From Emydura subglobosa (lineage: Eukaryota > Chordata > Testudines > Chelidae): a stretch of 64,000 nucleotides of DNA. The DNA lies in assembly GCA_007922225.1 (NCBI GenBank), contig ML680005.1, forward strand, positions 1,545,461-1,609,460. Direction: 5' to 3'. A program made the position numbers and the translations under genes. This document shows, piece by piece, positions 1 to 11,760 of this stretch (its first letter is position 1; each line of letters starts with the position of its first letter). The notes below the pieces were generated by a model. The model was not told the origin of the DNA. It made no database searches and was given only the letters and a program-made list of their open reading frames with translations.

Positions 1-22
1 GGCCTTTCCTCTCAGCAACCCC

Positions 23-2330
23 CACAACTGCTGCCTTAAGTGCTTGGGGGAAAAGAAAAGTGCAAGATCTGCAGGGTTTTTAAACCGAGGACTCAGAAGG
101 ACCGAGAGATCCGGTTAAAAGCCCTGTTGATGGAGGCAGTGCTCCGCCCGGTGTCCGAGCCGGCCTGCTCCACCTCAGCACCGAACATGACCTCAATGCA
201 GAGCGCAGCGCCGGCATCGGCCTCAACTCAGCACTGTGCAACATCGCCGGCACCGAGGAGAAAGAAGCGGTGCATGGAGTGCGGACGCTCCCCTGCGCCA
301 TGGGTACGGGCAGGGTCGAGTACAGAGATGCACCGAACTCGGCCCATTAAGGCTCTTTCTCCAGTGTCTGCATCTCTGGTCAGGGAGCCTCCCCTGACTC
401 CTGGGAGTGGGAGAGTGCCCCTGCCAACACCGTTGACACTGGAGGCTTATCAGGTGTCAAGAGCCTTGCTGGCCTTGCCTACGCCACCTCTGCCCCCCCT
501 CTGTTGAGGGAGAAGGGGCTGGTGTCACGGGGGAAACCCGTGTTGGGTCCCCCTGAAAGGCGGTGGAGATCCCCGGTACAGGGAGGAAGATCTCATGTCG
601 GATGGCCACCAGGGGTAGAGCGAAGACGCTCCCCCAGCAGTCGCTCCAGGTCAGCGTCGGCGAGCTGGCCTGCTCCGGCACAGGACGTGGAGTCTCCCTC
701 TCGGCGCCAACGTCAATCCCCGGCACCGGAGACAGCGCAGGCCAGGAGGCAGCACCAGTCAAGGTCTTCCCGGCGGCACTTGGACAGCTCCCGTTCCAGA
801 TCCCTGGCACTGAGGAGTTCGCCCGCACTGAGGCGGCACAGAACCCGGTCACCATCGGAGGACCTGGCACCACGCAGTCCACGACATGGAACCCGGTCGC
901 CGGAGTCTGGCTCGGCACCGAGGAGTTTGGAGCAGTGCCAGTCTCGGTCACTGAAAGGTAAGCGGCACCAGAAGTCATCGGTACCGAGATGACGCTCCGG
1001 TACCTCTAGTTCTTTGGAGCACACCTCTGGTCATCGGCACTGCTCACGGCGATGGAGGCGGTTCCTCCTCCTGCAGGTTGGAGGCGTCAAGAGGGCAGTT
1101 CCCAGCACGGAAGGGCATCTGGGCCCAAGGACGTGCATGGCACCGCCAGCCCAGTGACTTGGGGTCTCCTGGGACAGTTGTCGGGAGAGCCAACACCCCC
1201 ACAAAGCATCACAGCCTGTGGCGCAGTCAGCCCCAGGGTCAATGGCCGCAACAATGGCCTTATTGGGCCCCATGGGGCATCCAGAAGTGGCCAGGACCCC
1301 AATCCATCCTGTCATCGGGTGCAGTCTGTACCTCCGTCACAGGAGAAGGCCCGTAGACACCACTCCTCGGACGAGGAGTCGGACCCCATGGAGGGACCCT
1401 CAATGGGTGCAACCCTTTGTCAGGCGGGGGCACACCCGCAGGACGCGCCTCGGCAGTCCTCTTCCTCCTCACCGGACGAGGCAGTCTCCCGGGACCACAG
1501 GCCGCACCAGGAGCTGTTCAAGACGGTGGCCTCCAACTTAGGGCTGGAGGTGAGGGAGTTGGAAGAGGCTGATACTAGCCTCTTCAGTGTGCTGGCGGCG
1601 GCTGCCCCAGCGAGAGTGGCCTTACCAGTCCACGAAAGGGTCCTCAAAATCGTAAAGTCCCTGCGGCAAACCCGTTCCTTGGTTTGCCCTACGTCAAAGG
1701 TGGCTGAGAAAAAGTATTCTGTCCTGGCCGAAGGGTTTGAGTATCTGTTCACTCACCCAGCCCCGGGAACCCTGGTGGTAGACGTGGCCAACCAGCGGGA
1801 CAGGCAAGGCCAGCCAAGGTCCACTCCCAAGAACAAAGACAACAAAAAGCTGGATTTGTTTGGGAGAAAGGTTTATTCCACGGCAGCCCTGCAGTTCAGG
1901 ATTGCCAGCCATCAGGCCCTCCTGGTAGATATAATTTCAACTTATGGGACTCCCTCAGGTGGTTCACTGAGGCCCTGCCCCAGGACCAGGCTGCAGACTT
2001 TACCACCATCCTGGAGGAGGGAATCACGGTAGCTAGGGCAGCGCTCCAGACAGCCTGTGACGCTGCTGACTCAGCGGGTAGGGCCATAGCCTCTGCCATC
2101 TGCATGAGAAGGTGCTCATGGCTGCAATCCTCAGGCCTGTCCCAGGAGGTGCAGCAGTCGATTCAGGACCTCCCCTTCGATGGGTTGGCCCTGTTCTCGA
2201 TGAGAAGCTGCACGGTCTGAAGGACTCCAGGGCCATGCTTCACTCCCTGGGCCTGTACACGCCCCAGCTTTCCAGGTGTCAGTCACGACCCCAGGCACAG
2301 TAGCATCCAAGGCCTCTGCCCAGGCCTTTT
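23..2330 (+). pseudogene. DIRS gag-like protein, broken
   Basis: A Cys-rich start (C-C-x2-C then C-x2-C, nucleotides 29-75) resembles the short zinc-finger-like motif at the start of reptile DIRS gag. A Ser/Arg/Pro-rich stretch follows, then a conserved block at about 1500-1925 (ASNLGLEVRELEEAD, AEKKYSVLAEGFEYLF, LDLFGRKVYSTAALQFR). The same block stays in frame much longer in copy 2 (25586-24675, - strand). In copy 1 the frame shifts near 50 and near 1925. In the family the protein coats the RNA genome; that role is inferred from order, not from a diagnostic fold. Confidence 0.7.
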
Positions 2331-2539
2331 CAACCTTATAGAAATAGGGACAGGAATAGGGGGTTTAGAAGGAGAAACCAGCCCCCCAGCTCATCCTCAG
2401 TCCCCCAGCAGGGGCCCCCCAGGGGGTTGGGCAACTGGAGAAAACAGTTTTGATGGTGCACCCAAGGGTGGCGCCCCGACTGCTCTCCTGGATCTGCCCC
2501 GCCCCTTCCTAAACAGGTTAAGGCCCTTCTATCCCGAAT

Positions 2540-3135
2540 GGGCAAAGATCACTTTGGACCATTGGGTCCTCAGGATAGTCTCAGGGGGTTACACCCTACA
2601 GTTTACATCTACCCCCCCAAACAACCTTCCCCCTCCGTCCCTCTTCAGGGACCCCTCTCACGAGCAACTCCTCTTACAGGAGGTGGACCCCTCCTCAACC
2701 TGGGAGTGGTGGAAATGGTCCCTCAAGGCAGAAGGGGTTCTATTCGAGGTACTTCCTCATCCCCAAGGTGAAGAGGGGTCTGAGACCCATATTAGACCTG
2801 CGTCGTCTAAACAAATATGTCAGACGACTCAGGTTTCGCATGGTCTCCCTAGCCTCCATAATCCCTTCCCTGGATCCAGGAGACTGGTGTACCGCGCTCA
2901 ATCTCAAGGATGCATACTTTCATGTGTCTACCCTCCCCAGAAAGACATTTTCTCTCTTTCATGGTGGCTGGCTCCCACGACCAGTTCACAGCCCTGCCCT
3001 TTGGCCTATCTTCGGCTCCAAGGGTGTTCGCCAAGTGCATGGCGGTAGTGGCTGCCCACCTGAGATGAAAGGGTGTGCAAATCTTTCCTTACCTGGACGA
3101 TTGGCTGATCAGGGGCAGGTCCAGGTCCCAAGTGC
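2540..3135 (+). pseudogene. DIRS reverse transcriptase domain, broken
   Basis: Visible motifs are RPILDLRRLNKYV (about 2783-2822), NLKDAYFHV (about 2898-2925, first catalytic Asp), a PFGLSSAPRVF-type block (about 2996-3035, in a second frame) and YLDDWL (3090-3107, the catalytic Asp pair). These are the fingers/palm motifs of Ty3/DIRS-type reverse transcriptases. The motifs fall in different frames, so at least two frameshifts have occurred. Copy 2 has lost this domain. The enzyme copies element RNA to DNA in cytoplasmic particles. Confidence 0.85.
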
Positions 3136-3539
3136 AGGAGAGCGTAACCCTCACTTGCTCCACATGCAGCAGGCTGGGACTGCTCATAAACGAGCAGAAG
3201 TCCACATTAACCCCAGTGCAACGCACAGAATTCATTGGGGACACTCTAGACGCCTCCCAGGTCAGAGCCTTCCTGCCTCAGTTACGTTTCGAGGCGATGG
3301 TCTCTATCATCTCCCAGCTGCACCGATGCCCTACGACAACAGCCAGGCACTGCCTACAGCTGTTACACCACATGGCGGCCTGCACGTATGTAGTGAGACT
3401 AGCTCGCCTGAGGCTCAGACTGCTTCAGGCATGGTTGGCCTCCGTATATGTGCCGAGCAGACACCCACTGGATCGGGTGGTCACAGCTCCCTGCCCGTCC
3501 TAGCCTCCCTAAACTAGTGGCAGTCTCCCAGGGCAGTGT

Positions 3540-3930
3540 TGAAGGGCGTTCCGTTCAGGGAACTGGTCCCGTCGGTCACCCTAATCTCCAACGCCTCAGA
3601 TGTGGGATGGGGAGCCCACATCAGCGCCAACCTAGGCTCTCAGGGGCTCTGGTCGGGGGAGGAGAGGCGCCTGCACATCAACGTGAAGGAGCTGAGGGCC
3701 ATTCGCCTAGAGTGCAAGGTGTTCCTCCAATTCCTGACAGGCAGCGTCATGCAGGTGCTGATGGACAACACCACAGCCATGTTTTACATAAACAGGCAGG
3801 GGGGAGTGAACTCCTCAGCCCTCTGCAAGGAAGCTACCCATCTGTGGGCACGATTTCCACCTGACTGCCTCTCATCTCCCAGGAGTGAGGAACGACGAGG
3901 CAGATCGCCTCAGCAAGTCGTTTCTACTCC
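3540..3930 (+). pseudogene. DIRS RNase H domain
   Basis: One frame (3536-4525) reads LISNASDVGWGAH, INVKELRAIRLE and LMDNTTAMFYINRQGG, which supply the Asp, Glu and Asp of an RNase H active site. RNDEADRLSK follows in the +1 frame at about 3886-3915, supplying the last Asp. The domain directly follows the reverse transcriptase, as in DIRS elements. The frameshift between the third and fourth motifs disables it. Confidence 0.8.
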
Positions 3931-4399
3931 GCCACAGCTGGTCGTTGCACTCGGAGGTAGTGACTATGATCTTCCAGAAGCGGCGTGTTCCCCAACTGGA
4001 CCTATTCGCGTCGGCCTGGAACACGAAGTGCCCGAGGTTCTGCTCGCTCCGGGGTCGCGAGACTGGGTCGATTTCCGATGCGTTCCTCATGGACTGGACG
4101 GGGACCTTCATGTACGCGTTCCCGCCCATTCCGCTCCTACCCATGGTCCTGTTGAAAATAAAGAGGGACAGGGCGGACGTTATACTCATCGCTCCGGCCT
4201 GGCCGAGACAGCACTGGTTCAGCATGCTGCTGGAGCTTTCGATCGTCCCGTCCCTGGAGCTCCCGAGGCGGCACCAACTTCTATCCCAGGACCATGGTCG
4301 CCTGTTGCACCCAGACCTGGATTCCCTGCACCTCACGGCCTGGAGGCTCTGTGGCTGACGGAGGGAGAAAGAGCCTGCTCGGTGCAGGTCCAACAAGTC

Positions 4400-5392
4400 C
4401 TGCTTGGCAGCAGGAAGCCTTCCACACAGGTCTTGTATCGGGCTAAGTGGAGGTGGTTTACCTGTTGGGCGGAATCCCGGGGTATTCCGCCCAGCCTCTC
4501 ACCTGTACAGGTGATCCTGGAGTAACTGCTCCAGCTAAAGCTCCAGGGTCTGGTGCTGGCCTTGCTGAAGGTTCACCTGGCAGCCATCTCGGCCTTCCAT
4601 CAGCCGCTAGAGGGGAGATCGCTGTTCTCCCATCCCATGTCAGTCAGGTTCCTCAAGGGGGTGGAGAGGCTGTATCCACAGGTCCGTGAGCCGGTGCCTC
4701 CCTGGGATCTCAATCTGGTCCTCTCGACACTCACGGGGCCCCCATTTGAACTCATGGCTTCATGCCCTCTGCTCATGCTTTCATGGAAGGTGTAGCCTTC
4801 CTGGTGGCCATTACCTCAGCCAGGAGGGTCTCTGAGATTAGGGCCTTGACCTTGGAGCCCTCTTATACAGTGTTCTATAAGGACAAGGTTCAGCTGTGGC
4901 CGCATCCGGCCTTCCTGCCCAAGGTGGTTTCCTAATTTCATTGTAACTGAGACATTTTTCTCCCCGTGTTTTCCCCAAACCGAATGGTTCAGAGGAGGAG
5001 AGGAGATGGCATTCGCTGGACGTGAGATGAGCCCTGGCCTTCTACATCAAGCATACAAAGCCCTTCTGGAAATCGATGCAGCTCTTCGTCGCAGTGGCCG
5101 ACCAGATGAAAGGCTCAGCTGTCTGCATCCAGCACATCTCCGCGTGGATCACATCCTGCATCAAGTTCTGCTACGAGCAGGCGAGGGTACCACTTCCGGA
5201 AACCATCACAGCGCACTCAACCAGAGCTCAAGCCTCATCTACAGCCTCCCTGGAGAGAGTGCCCCTGCAGGACATCTGCAGAGCCGCCACCTGCTCGTCG
5301 GTGCATACCTTCACGTCCCACTACGCCATCGTCCAGCATGCAAGAGAGGACGCGGGATTCGGCAGAGCCGTGCTGAGGGCAGCTCACCGGTA
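4400..5392 (+). pseudogene. DIRS tyrosine recombinase, broken
   Basis: An N-terminal core-binding region (STQVLYRAKWRWFTCW, about 4418-4465) is followed by AITSARRVSEIRAL (about 4807-4848, catalytic Arg I), a HSTRAQ motif (about 5213-5230, H-x-x-R) and TSHYAIVQ (about 5313-5336, nucleophile Tyr at 5322-5324). This is the R..HxxR..Y set of tyrosine recombinases. Stops at about 4523, 4792 and 4934 and frame changes break it. The enzyme would join a circular DNA intermediate to the genome. Copy 2 has the same domain with an internal deletion (23880-23299). Confidence 0.82.
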
Positions 5393-5432
5393 ACTCCGGC
5401 CCACTGCCAAGGTACTGCTTGTTAGTCACCTA

Positions 5433-5768
5433 GAGTGGAATTGACATGAGCAATCACTCGAAGTAGAAAACAAGGTTACTTACCAGTAACTGATGTTTTT
5501 CGAGATATTTTGCTCATGTCCATTCCACACCCACCCCCCCGGAGCGGCGGAAAGAAGGGACTGGGGGGGTGTAGGGCCAGCAGTGCCACATATACCGCGG
5601 CGTGTGCGCGGGGTTCCAGGGGGAGCCGGAGCCGGAGCCAGCCCTACTGGATCTGCTAAGGGGAAAAAAGTTCTGGGAACCATGCACAGAGGCATGCACT
5701 CACCTATAGTGGAATGGACATGAGCAACACATCTTGAAGAACAGCAGTTACTGGTAAGTAACCTAGTT
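5433..5768. repeat. DIRS terminal inverted-repeat structure
   Basis: Two arms of about 62 bases (about 5467-5528 and 5706-5768) are inverted copies of one another with few mismatches, around a loop of about 180 bases. Each arm contains GTTACTTACCAGTAAC, itself a small palindrome. A third partial copy of the motif GGAATGGACATGAGCAA (as GGAATTGACATGAGCAA) sits just upstream at about 5435. Repeated complementary ends are typical of the terminal and internal complementary regions that DIRS elements use to rebuild their ends. Copy 2 has the same arrangement at 22918-23265. Confidence 0.8.
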
Positions 5769-6984
5769 TTTCCTGGTGGATTCCTGTATTACACTGTACA
5801 GGTTCCTGCAGTGTCTCCCTCTATCACGGCTCTGCCAGCCATTCTCTTCCCAGCTTTTTGAGATTTGTTCCATGTTCAAGAGAGGACATACCAATGATAA
5901 TACAATGAACCTAAATAAGATACTGTGAGAGCAAGGCAGGGCTAATATGTCCAAGAACACATGCAGTCTGTGTTTAGATAAGGTGATTTTTGCGCAATGA
6001 GATGGACCCAGAAAACAAAGTGAACAGCAATGGATTAACCCGATGATACAGATATAGTGTTACTCCTTTTGACACCGGTTAGCCAAACTCAGAGCACTGA
6101 GGATTGGTCCAGCTAGGAGAAGTCGGTGATGGAGTTACGTATTTTCTTTGATGCTGTCTTGTTTAGTTACATTTCAAGGAGCTACAGAGAAACACTGTGC
6201 TACCCACATTCTTCTGGTTTGTGCTGTAATGCAAACCGCTATCGCCCACCTCATATTTTCCCCACAAGCATTTCACCTCTCCTCTGCTGACCTCCTCCCT
6301 AAACGGACTGGAGCTGAAGAACCAGGCCTCAACATAGACAATACTGAATTTTGAGGAAAAGATGCTAGCCAGCTAAGTGAGGCATGACTGGAAGATGAAG
6401 GAAAGATTCAATCTTCACTGGAACATGCATAAGAGACTATTTGGCATGTCAGCCCAGAACACCCTTGTCCTTAACCCCAGCTTGGTTATAGCCCCTGCCA
6501 TTGCTTCCATATTATCATGTTCTGCAGCCCAGGGAGAACTCAGGGTGGGGGTTGAACCAATCCATGCACCAAGGAATTGCAGAAACAGCAGTACCCAATG
6601 CACTGTACTCCATGCAGCCTCACTCCTGGATGGAGGCCATGTTGGTGGCTCCAAGTGTTGTAACACAGCTTTCCCGGTCCTACCCCTGTATTGCCAGAGT
6701 CCACTCGACAGGCCCAGCCCCTGTACTTGCCTCACACACAGGAAAAGACCACAAAGAAGGGAATGTGGCCCAGAAGGGAGAGAACAAGTTTCAGATGCAA
6801 GATGGCTGTGGATCTTTATGGCCTCAGATACCCTCACCTCACTGTGTACCGAGCACACCTCTCCACCCTGTAAATCAGACATATGAGTCAGGCTGTGACA
6901 AGGCAATGCCCTGAGCCCAAAGCACCTTCCAGAGGCTCACGTGGAGGTTCAGGCAAAGCTGGGTACTCAGAGAGCCCTTGGGAC
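5769..6984. other. No gene seen; inverted-repeat arm at about 5918-6063
   Basis: No convincing coding frame is present. About 145 bases (5918-6063) recur in inverted orientation at about 9914-10060. The shared sequence includes a run around GGCAGGGCTAATATG and CAGACTGCA-type words. The rest is not recognised. Confidence 0.5.
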
Positions 6985-7228
6985 TTCAGGTCACCCCTTC
7001 TCATGTGCCCAGGCAGTGCGGAACAATGAGCAAAGCTGCCCTTGCCAGATGTCTCCTGTGTTCTTGTTGTTTGAGAACTGCTGATCTGAGGAAACAACTG
7101 TGGGAAACCAGCTCCAAGCTGTTTTCCTGTAGCTGGAGATCACTGACCAAACAAGTCCTGAAGCCCTGGGCTTCATCCCAGGTAGAAACTGAAATGGAAA
7201 CCAGCAGTTTAACTGTGAAAGACAGAAT
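6985..7228 (+). repeat. R1 repeat family, short fragment
   Basis: This stretch matches the same part of R1 copy A (about 7618-7860) and copy B (about 13980-14222). Shared words include AGGTCACCCCTTCT, GAGCAAAGCTGC or GAGCAGAGCTGC, and GAAACTGAAATGGAAAC. It is a separate partial copy placed just before copy A. Confidence 0.65.
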
Positions 7229-8304
7229 CTGAAACCTTTATGCCTGTGCGCTGGCTACAGGTGCCAGGGCCCCGAGTTGCAGCAGCAGTATTAGGGCACC
7301 CAAGGCCCTTGGGCAGGCGGCGACAGACCCCTCATTGGTCTGGGGGATCCCCAGAATGTCACACCGTGGTATCGGAATGCTTCACAGCCAGCCTCTTGCT
7401 GTGCATTGTCGCTATTCCCTGTGTAACCTCATAAAAAATAATCCGTTCTTTGCCAGCCTGTCAGCTACCGCCCTTGGCCAGATTCATCCCAGCACTGGCC
7501 CTCGTGCACTCTGGGCTGCCTTGACGTGTGCCCTGCTTCATGGTTCCTATGGGGCATTGCAGAGAAGTAAAAATGTCCCAGCCCTGTCTCCTCCAGCCCC
7601 GCGTCCCAAGTACTTCAGGTCACCCCTTCTCTCACACACCCAGGCACTGAGGAACCATGAGCAGAGCTGCGCTTGCCAGATTGTCTCAGGGGTTTTTATT
7701 TTTTGAGAAGACTGATCTAAGAAAGCAATTCCAGGAAACCAGCTGTTTTCCTATAAAGGGAGTTCACTAATCAAGTCCTGAATGCCCTGGAACTGATCCA
7801 ACATAGAAACTGAAATGGAAACAGCAGTTTAATCGTGAAAGATAGAATCTGAAACTGAATTATAAAGAGATGACACCACATAAAGGTTCATTTTTTCTGT
7901 GGGAACCCCCACCGGTCTGGTGGACAGCATAGAGGCCGCAGGGAACAGCAAGCTCTGAAGGAAGAATACCCGTTGGTTCTCCAAGCTGAAAGGTACAGTG
8001 CTGTCTGTGTTTGAAACTTGGGTGCAACATTTGAAAGAAGGGCTTGTAATAGCAGCAAATGGATTGAAAATGCTCATCCGTGGTTTGTTAATAATAGCAA
8101 CTGGGATTTTTACAGCCCAAAAGTTCTGGGCACTTTACACTGTGGCCAAGATTTTCAAAAGTTATTTTGGGGGTCCCACTTGACATACCAACTCAATTCT
8201 CAGAAGGTGCTGAGCGCTCGCCCCCTGGAGATCAGGCCCCTCTAGGGGTCTCCAGTTGGGCCCCTGAAAACTGAGGCACCCACAGTCACTGATAACTTGA
8301 AAAT

Positions 8305-9321
8305 TGTAGCCTGATTTTATAGTTAATAATTAATTGAATAGGGTAATAAGTTTGCCAATTGCTCTAATTAAAGGATCATGAGGTTCGTGTCCTAAATCAG
8401 GCTTCAGGTGAGTTTTATAAGGACACCGGGTACAACACAGGAAGAATTCCAGTGATAACCAGGATTTGTATAATTTTTATAACTTTATTAAAATAACACA
8501 AAATAATAAACAAATGATTAATATAGAGAAAATAAAATGAATAATCAAATTGATAATGGATTAATACAATCTTAAAGGTAAAGACTTATTTGATAGATAT
8601 ATCTATGATATGCTTTAAACTAGTATACTCGCACCCTTCCTGGACTTGGTTGAAAGAGATGTCTAATTTCTCAAGTTGGAGTTGAGTAGAATAAGAGCTA
8701 CTTCAAAGCTAAGAGCTATAAGCTAAGACTAACATTACAACTTTAAGAATACAAAATAAAAGAATAAATCTTAACACTAAGTAAAACTTCAAGCAGGGAT
8801 AGCTGACAGTCGACTGCCCCGATGAGCTGGATTTGATCTTACTTATACCCCCAAGAATATGGGTCCTTCATCCGGGCCCATACTTGGCCTTTCCACCTTC
8901 AAACTTTTGGGGTACATATTATCTATTGGCTACTAGGTTCGTGCGTATTATTGACGTATCCATATCCTTCTCCAGGTGGTCTTTTATCTCACCTTTGTTA
9001 TTTCTAGCTTATTGTGGGTTCTGTGGTGTTCTTGTAAAGTTTCTTGGTAACCGGGACAGCCCCTTCCCCTTTTAATGTCTCTTGACTTATCTAGGGTAAA
9101 GGTTATGACCATATATGTCCTATCCTATTCTACATTTATCTAAGCCAAAGGTTGAATATATATATATATCTTAACAGTAGCTGTCATCCAGGATGTGGCC
9201 TGGAAGGTACCTTGCATTACAGCTGAATAAAATATCTAATTTTATTATTTCATCACACAATGATATCAAAATATCTCTAATAATAATAATGCAAGCAAGC
9301 AGGCTAATTCTATAGGCTACA
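8305..9321 (-). mobile_element. AT-rich solo LTR (about 1017 bp) inside R1 copy A
   Basis: The segment begins TGTAGCC and ends GGCTACA, a 7-bp inverted repeat with TG...CA ends. It is flanked by AAAT on both sides (8301-8304 and 9322-9325). R1 copy B at about 15826-15834 shows the unoccupied site GAAAATCTTGGGC. Read on the - strand it has a TATA-like GGTATAAG near 8842-8848, as expected of an LTR promoter. A short inverted-repeat DNA transposon is the alternative, but the TG...CA ends favour an LTR. Confidence 0.7.
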
Positions 9322-9559
9322 AAATCTTGGGCTACAAATAGTAAAATGTGGTCCCCACCTCAGATAGATTACAGACCGAGTTTAGCATGATGTGACAAAT
9401 ACAGGTAACCGACTGTAGGGAGGGGCTTGGGTAAGGAAGGAGGAACGTTACAGTCGTAGGATCAGCTGGTGACTTGGTAACAGACTATGCTGCACATCTT
9501 GGGCACTTAATCTGAACTATTTATTATTTATCTTTTATCAGAATTGCGGCCTCACAGTG

Positions 9560-9622
9560 TTAGGTGCTGCACAAACACACGTGCACACACACAAACACAC
9601 ACACTTGTGCGCACACACACAT
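9560..9622. repeat. A/C-rich simple repeat
   Basis: Imperfect CA/CACA runs (ACACACACAAACACACACAC) inside R1 copy A. Copy B has a related but different run at about 16095-16148. Confidence 0.8.
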
Positions 9623-9913
9623 GGTCCCTGCCACAAGCAGCTTAGTCTTATTTTTAGAAAACATGAAATGATCAGTAATGTTCATTCACTTCTTGTGGGA
9701 ATCACAGAAGGAAACTTGAGGAGAGGGTGAGGAGCTGGTGCCCTACATTGACAGGGCATGCCAAGAGTGGAGGGTGTCCCGGAAGCAGGCACAGGGATGG
9801 CTTGGCAGAAGCAGATGAATGGCACCCTGAGCCTGGCGTTATCCGTGCTGCCGAGAGGATGGAGGGTGATGTGACAAGGGACTAACTCAGGGATGCAGAC
9901 AGCGGTTGCATTG

Positions 9914-10389
9914 TGCTATAACTGTATCATAGGATTAATCCATTGCTGATCACTTTGTTTTCTGGGTCCATTTCATTGCTCAAAATCACCTTATCTAAAC
10001 ACAGACTGCACGTGTTCTTGTGCATATTAGCCCTGCCTCGCTCTCACTGGTATAGGTTACTCTATTTTATCTTGGCTGTTGTTTCAAAAAAGTTCTAACA
10101 CTGGTCTCAGGCATTAACAGGTATTTTGAGGACCTCAAGAAAGGGATTCAGGCAAACAGAGGCTGGCTGCTCTTCTCAGGGCATTGAGTGAAGCAGTTCC
10201 ATCCTAAGAGCAATAACACACGATCTGGGAAGTCTGGTTTCAATTTTTGCACCATTATGATTGATGGCTGCACCCCTGGCTTGATTATTATTATTTATTC
10301 TTTGCATCACAGTAGCACCTAGAGACCCAATCTGACCTCACTGTGCAAGGTATACTTTTCTTCAGTAACAAAGGTCACAGATCCAATAC
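9914..10389. other. Inverted-repeat arm and unassigned sequence
   Basis: About 9914-10060 is the inverted partner of 5918-6063, and it begins exactly where R1 copy A stops. A short degraded dispersed repeat (TAGCACCTAGAGACCCAATC, about 10307-10345) follows. No gene is seen. Confidence 0.5.
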
Positions 10390-11760
10390 GCTGGGCATGT
10401 CTGCATTTGGAGCTGGGGCACCCCACAACATCCCCGATAAACATCCCCACAACATCCCCGATGCAGCTCTGTGCTGGGGCTCTTGAAGAGGTGGCCTAGA
10501 GGCTCTCTGAGGTGGGGACACCTTTGAATTTGGTCCGATGTCCATCTCTTAACTACTGTATCCAAATCTCTTCCCTGCTTTCCTGCTTTCACCTCATCCC
10601 CCTCCAGTCTAGCACAAATGCTGCTGCTGAAGTCACCCCCCTTTCCTTGCTCTCCAAGCGCATTCTCTGCTCCTCGAGTCCCTTCACTGGCTTCTGGTCT
10701 CTTACCACAGCAAATTCAAGCTCTGTGGGCCTGAGCCCCATTGCCCTGCTGTCACTGACACCAATCTGCAAAGTGGATGTAAGGCACTGCCCAGCAGGAA
10801 TGGAAGTGCTTCACACACCAATATGCACTGCTGTAATTCACTTCACAAAGAGTCCAGCCAGGAAATCAGATCCACTGGGCTAGAGTGAAACCAGCCGGTT
10901 CTATGGGTCGTCTCCCTGTAACTGGCTGCCTTGGTTTCATTTCTCTCTGCGTGGCTGTCTTCCTGCATTCTCTCACTGCCCATCCTACCTTTCAACCCTT
11001 CTTCAGACAGCTCCTCCTGGATAACTCCCCCAGACCATGTACAAATCCTGCTGCTTCTGCCTCCACAATGTCTGCAAGATCCAACCTTTCCTCTCCAGCC
11101 TGACGGTTAAACTCGGTCTGTAATCTGTCTGAGGTGGGGACCACGTTTTCCTATTTGTAGCCCAAGATTTTCAAGTGATCAGTGACTGTGGGTGCCGCAG
11201 TTTTCAGGTGCCCAACTGGAGACCCTTAGAGAGGCCTGATCTCCAGGGTGTGAATGCTCAGCACCTTCTGAGAATTCAGTTGGGGTGTCAAGTGGGTCTC
11301 TCAAACCCATTAATCACTTTTGATAATCTTGGCCATCGTGTAAAGTGCCCAGAATGTTTGGGCTGTAAAAATCAAAAATTGCTGTTATTAACAAGCCTCT
11401 GATGAGCATTGTCAATGCATTTGGTGCTCTTACAAGCCATTCTTTCAGATGTTGCACCCAGGATGCAAAGACAGCCAGCACTGTACCTTTCAGCTCGGAG
11501 ACCCAACGTGTATTCTTCCTTCAGAGTCTGCGGCTCCCTGCAGCCTCTACGCTGTGCACCAGACCGGACAGGGTTCTCACAGAAAAACTGAACGTTTATA
11601 TGGTGTCATCAATTTATAATTCAATTTCAGATTCTATCTTTCAAACTAAGTTCACCTGCTGGTTTCCACCTGGGGTCAAGCCTAGGGCCTTCAGAACTCA
11701 CTTGGTCAGTGAACTCCATTGACAGGAAAACAGCTTGGAGCTGGTTTACCAGAATTGTTT
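10390..11760 (-). repeat. R1 repeat family, inverted copy C with internal deletion
   Basis: On the - strand this copy matches copy B: 11760-11120 corresponds to about 14080-14424 and 15572-15885, and 11110-10390 corresponds to about 16680-17350. About 780 bases present in copy B between these parts are missing. The join at about 11110 has the short shared word GTTTA[AG]C, which suggests a microhomology deletion. The CR1 of copy B and the solo LTR of copy A are both absent here. Confidence 0.65.

Larger units (their letters stand above)
1..5768 (+). mobile_element. DIRS-type tyrosine-recombinase retroelement, copy 1 (5' end outside window)
   Basis: The segment carries, in order, a gag-like region, a reverse transcriptase, an RNase H and a tyrosine recombinase, then a terminal inverted-repeat structure. 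This order, with a recombinase in place of a DDE integrase and no LTRs, is that of DIRS retroelements, which insert by recombination and leave no target duplication. Frames are interrupted by stops and frameshifts (for example near 50, 1925, 4525, 4793 and 4936), so the copy is dead. A second copy in opposite orientation lies at 22918-26330. The left end continues beyond the window. Confidence 0.88.
7430..9914 (+). repeat. R1 repeat family, copy A (interrupted by a solo LTR)
   Basis: Copy A runs colinear with copy B: 7430-8304 and 9322-9914 match 13772-14424 plus 15572-16440. The 8305-9321 segment is absent from copy B and the 14425-15571 segment is absent from copy A, so each is a later insertion. 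R1 has no convincing coding frame. It contains an ATAAAAG-like element and short A/C-rich runs. It is probably a non-autonomous transposon or a local duplication. Confidence 0.65.
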
